A stretch of 64,000 bases of DNA, from positions 2,940,720 to 3,004,719 of the forward strand of contig NZ_JAJKFT010000010.1 of NCBI RefSeq assembly GCF_020966755.1. The letters are read 5' to 3'. Under the pieces are notes generated by a model. The model saw only the letters and a program-made list of their open reading frames with translations, did not search any database and was not told where the DNA came from. Position numbers and translations under genes: made by a program. Positions 63,462 to 64,000 of the stretch are shown piece after piece. Position 1 is the first letter of the stretch, and each line of letters opens with the position of its first letter. The DNA comes from Blastopirellula sediminis. Its GTDB lineage: Bacteria; Planctomycetota; Planctomycetia; Pirellulales; Pirellulaceae.

Positions 63462-64000
63462 TTACGCGCTGAGCGTCGGGTTCGACTTGCCATGCTGTTG
63501 TTCCAGTTGGAACTTGCTCAACGTCGAGCGGAGGCCGTCGGCACGCTGATGGAGCGATTGGCCGGCTTCCTTCGTCTTGTGAGCGTGGGTCGTCGACTCT
63601 TTGGCCGAGTTGTTGACGCTGGTGATGTTCCGCGAGATTTCCTGGCTGGCCTGGGCCGATTCCTGGATCCCGGTCGAAACGGTGCGAGCGGCGGTGGCGG
63701 CTTGGGAGATGTTCTTCGCCACTTCCTTGGTGGCGATCCCTTGCTCTTCGACGCTCGAAGCGATCGTTCGCGAAACTTCGTTCACGTCGTTGATTTCGGC
63801 GGTGATCTTACCGATCGACTCGACCGCTTCGTACGACGTCTGCTGAATCGCTTCGATGCGTTTGCGGATGTCGTCGGTGGCGCTCGCGGTTTGACGCGCG
63901 AGGTCCTTCACTTCGGTCGCGACCACCGCGAATCCCTTGCCAGCATCGCCGGCGCGGGCCGCTTCGATCGTCGCGTTGAGGGCGAGCAGGTTGGTCTGTT
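63462..64000 (-). CDS. Methyl-accepting chemotaxis protein, C-terminal part (5' end beyond window)
   Basis: Chemoreceptor signalling domain. The conserved tip ([20 protein letters not shown], then [19 protein letters not shown]) lies at the window edge, followed by the descending coiled coil (SFxN-free variant with [20 protein letters not shown]). It ends in a short tail, so the C-terminal methylation helix is present. The N-terminal sensor and HAMP are outside the window. It contacts CheA/CheW; no che genes are visible. Confidence 0.93.
   Translation of the reverse strand, partial: QTNLLALNATIEAARAGDAGKGFAVVATEVKDLARQTASATDDIRKRIEAIQQTSYEAVESIGKITAEINDVNEVSRTIASSVEEQGIATKEVAKNISQAATAARTVSTGIQESAQASQEISRNITSVNNSAKESTTHAHKTKEAGQSLHQRADGLRSTLSKFQLEQQHGKSNPTLSA

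Overview
The window reads as chromosomal DNA of a planctomycete, most likely of the Pirellulaceae (Blastopirellula/Bremerella-like). The grounds are a DUF1559 pseudopilin-type protein, Tat-exported Gfo/Idh/MocA and sugar-isomerase-like proteins, a haem peroxidase with the planctomycete 'VEALEQRELFAVDA' N-terminus, an ATP synthase whose b and c subunits carry signal peptides, moderately high GC, and frequent GTG/TTG starts. No rRNA, tRNA, CRISPR array, prophage or intact insertion sequence was seen.

Layout. 1-7.8 kb: edge-truncated Tat oxidoreductase, pyruvate kinase, a small membrane protein, an FMN glutamate-synthase-like protein and ComEC. 8-10.8 kb: rpsO-pnp with an intervening terminator and a leader hairpin. 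10.9-18.6 kb: a co-directional run of a soluble NtrB-like kinase, a sigma-54 activator, mutL, a fused aroD-aroE, aroK and a prepilin peptidase. 18.7-25.4 kb: an unknown protein, an OmpA-type lipoprotein, hisH, hisA, an EF-G paralogue and a serine acetyltransferase. 25.5-28.9 kb: a YfhO-like membrane protein and an FHA protein translationally coupled to a tiny ORF. 29.1-37.3 kb: a complete ATP synthase operon on the minus strand (Z, I-like, B, E, F, H, A, G, D, C) with a good sigma-70-type promoter. 37.3-38.1 kb: a long intergenic stretch that may hold a structured RNA. 38.1-45.4 kb: a DUF4912/Rho-N protein, Tat isomerase-like protein, larE, DUF1559 protein, small lipoprotein, apgM and an alpha/beta hydrolase.

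Accessory part. At 45.5-52.5 kb the character changes. There is an irregular array of T-tract repeats (45503-45874). Next to it is a 1,244-residue, visibly AT-richer gene joining a nuclease-like N-terminus, a STAND-type P-loop ATPase and a long C-terminal part, an architecture like that of Avs-type phage-defence proteins. Beyond it lie dispersed palindromes, one with a compensatory stem change, around a secreted beta-propeller gene. This is the best candidate for an undescribed defence island.

52.5-64 kb: a large surface haem peroxidase; a tight four-gene minus-strand cassette (PQQ-like propeller, HemN-like radical SAM enzyme, GcvH-like lipoyl carrier, two-cluster ferredoxin) that I cannot place in a described pathway; a pair of overlapping membrane-associated GTPases; a sialidase-fold secreted protein; and the C-terminus of a chemoreceptor cut by the window edge.
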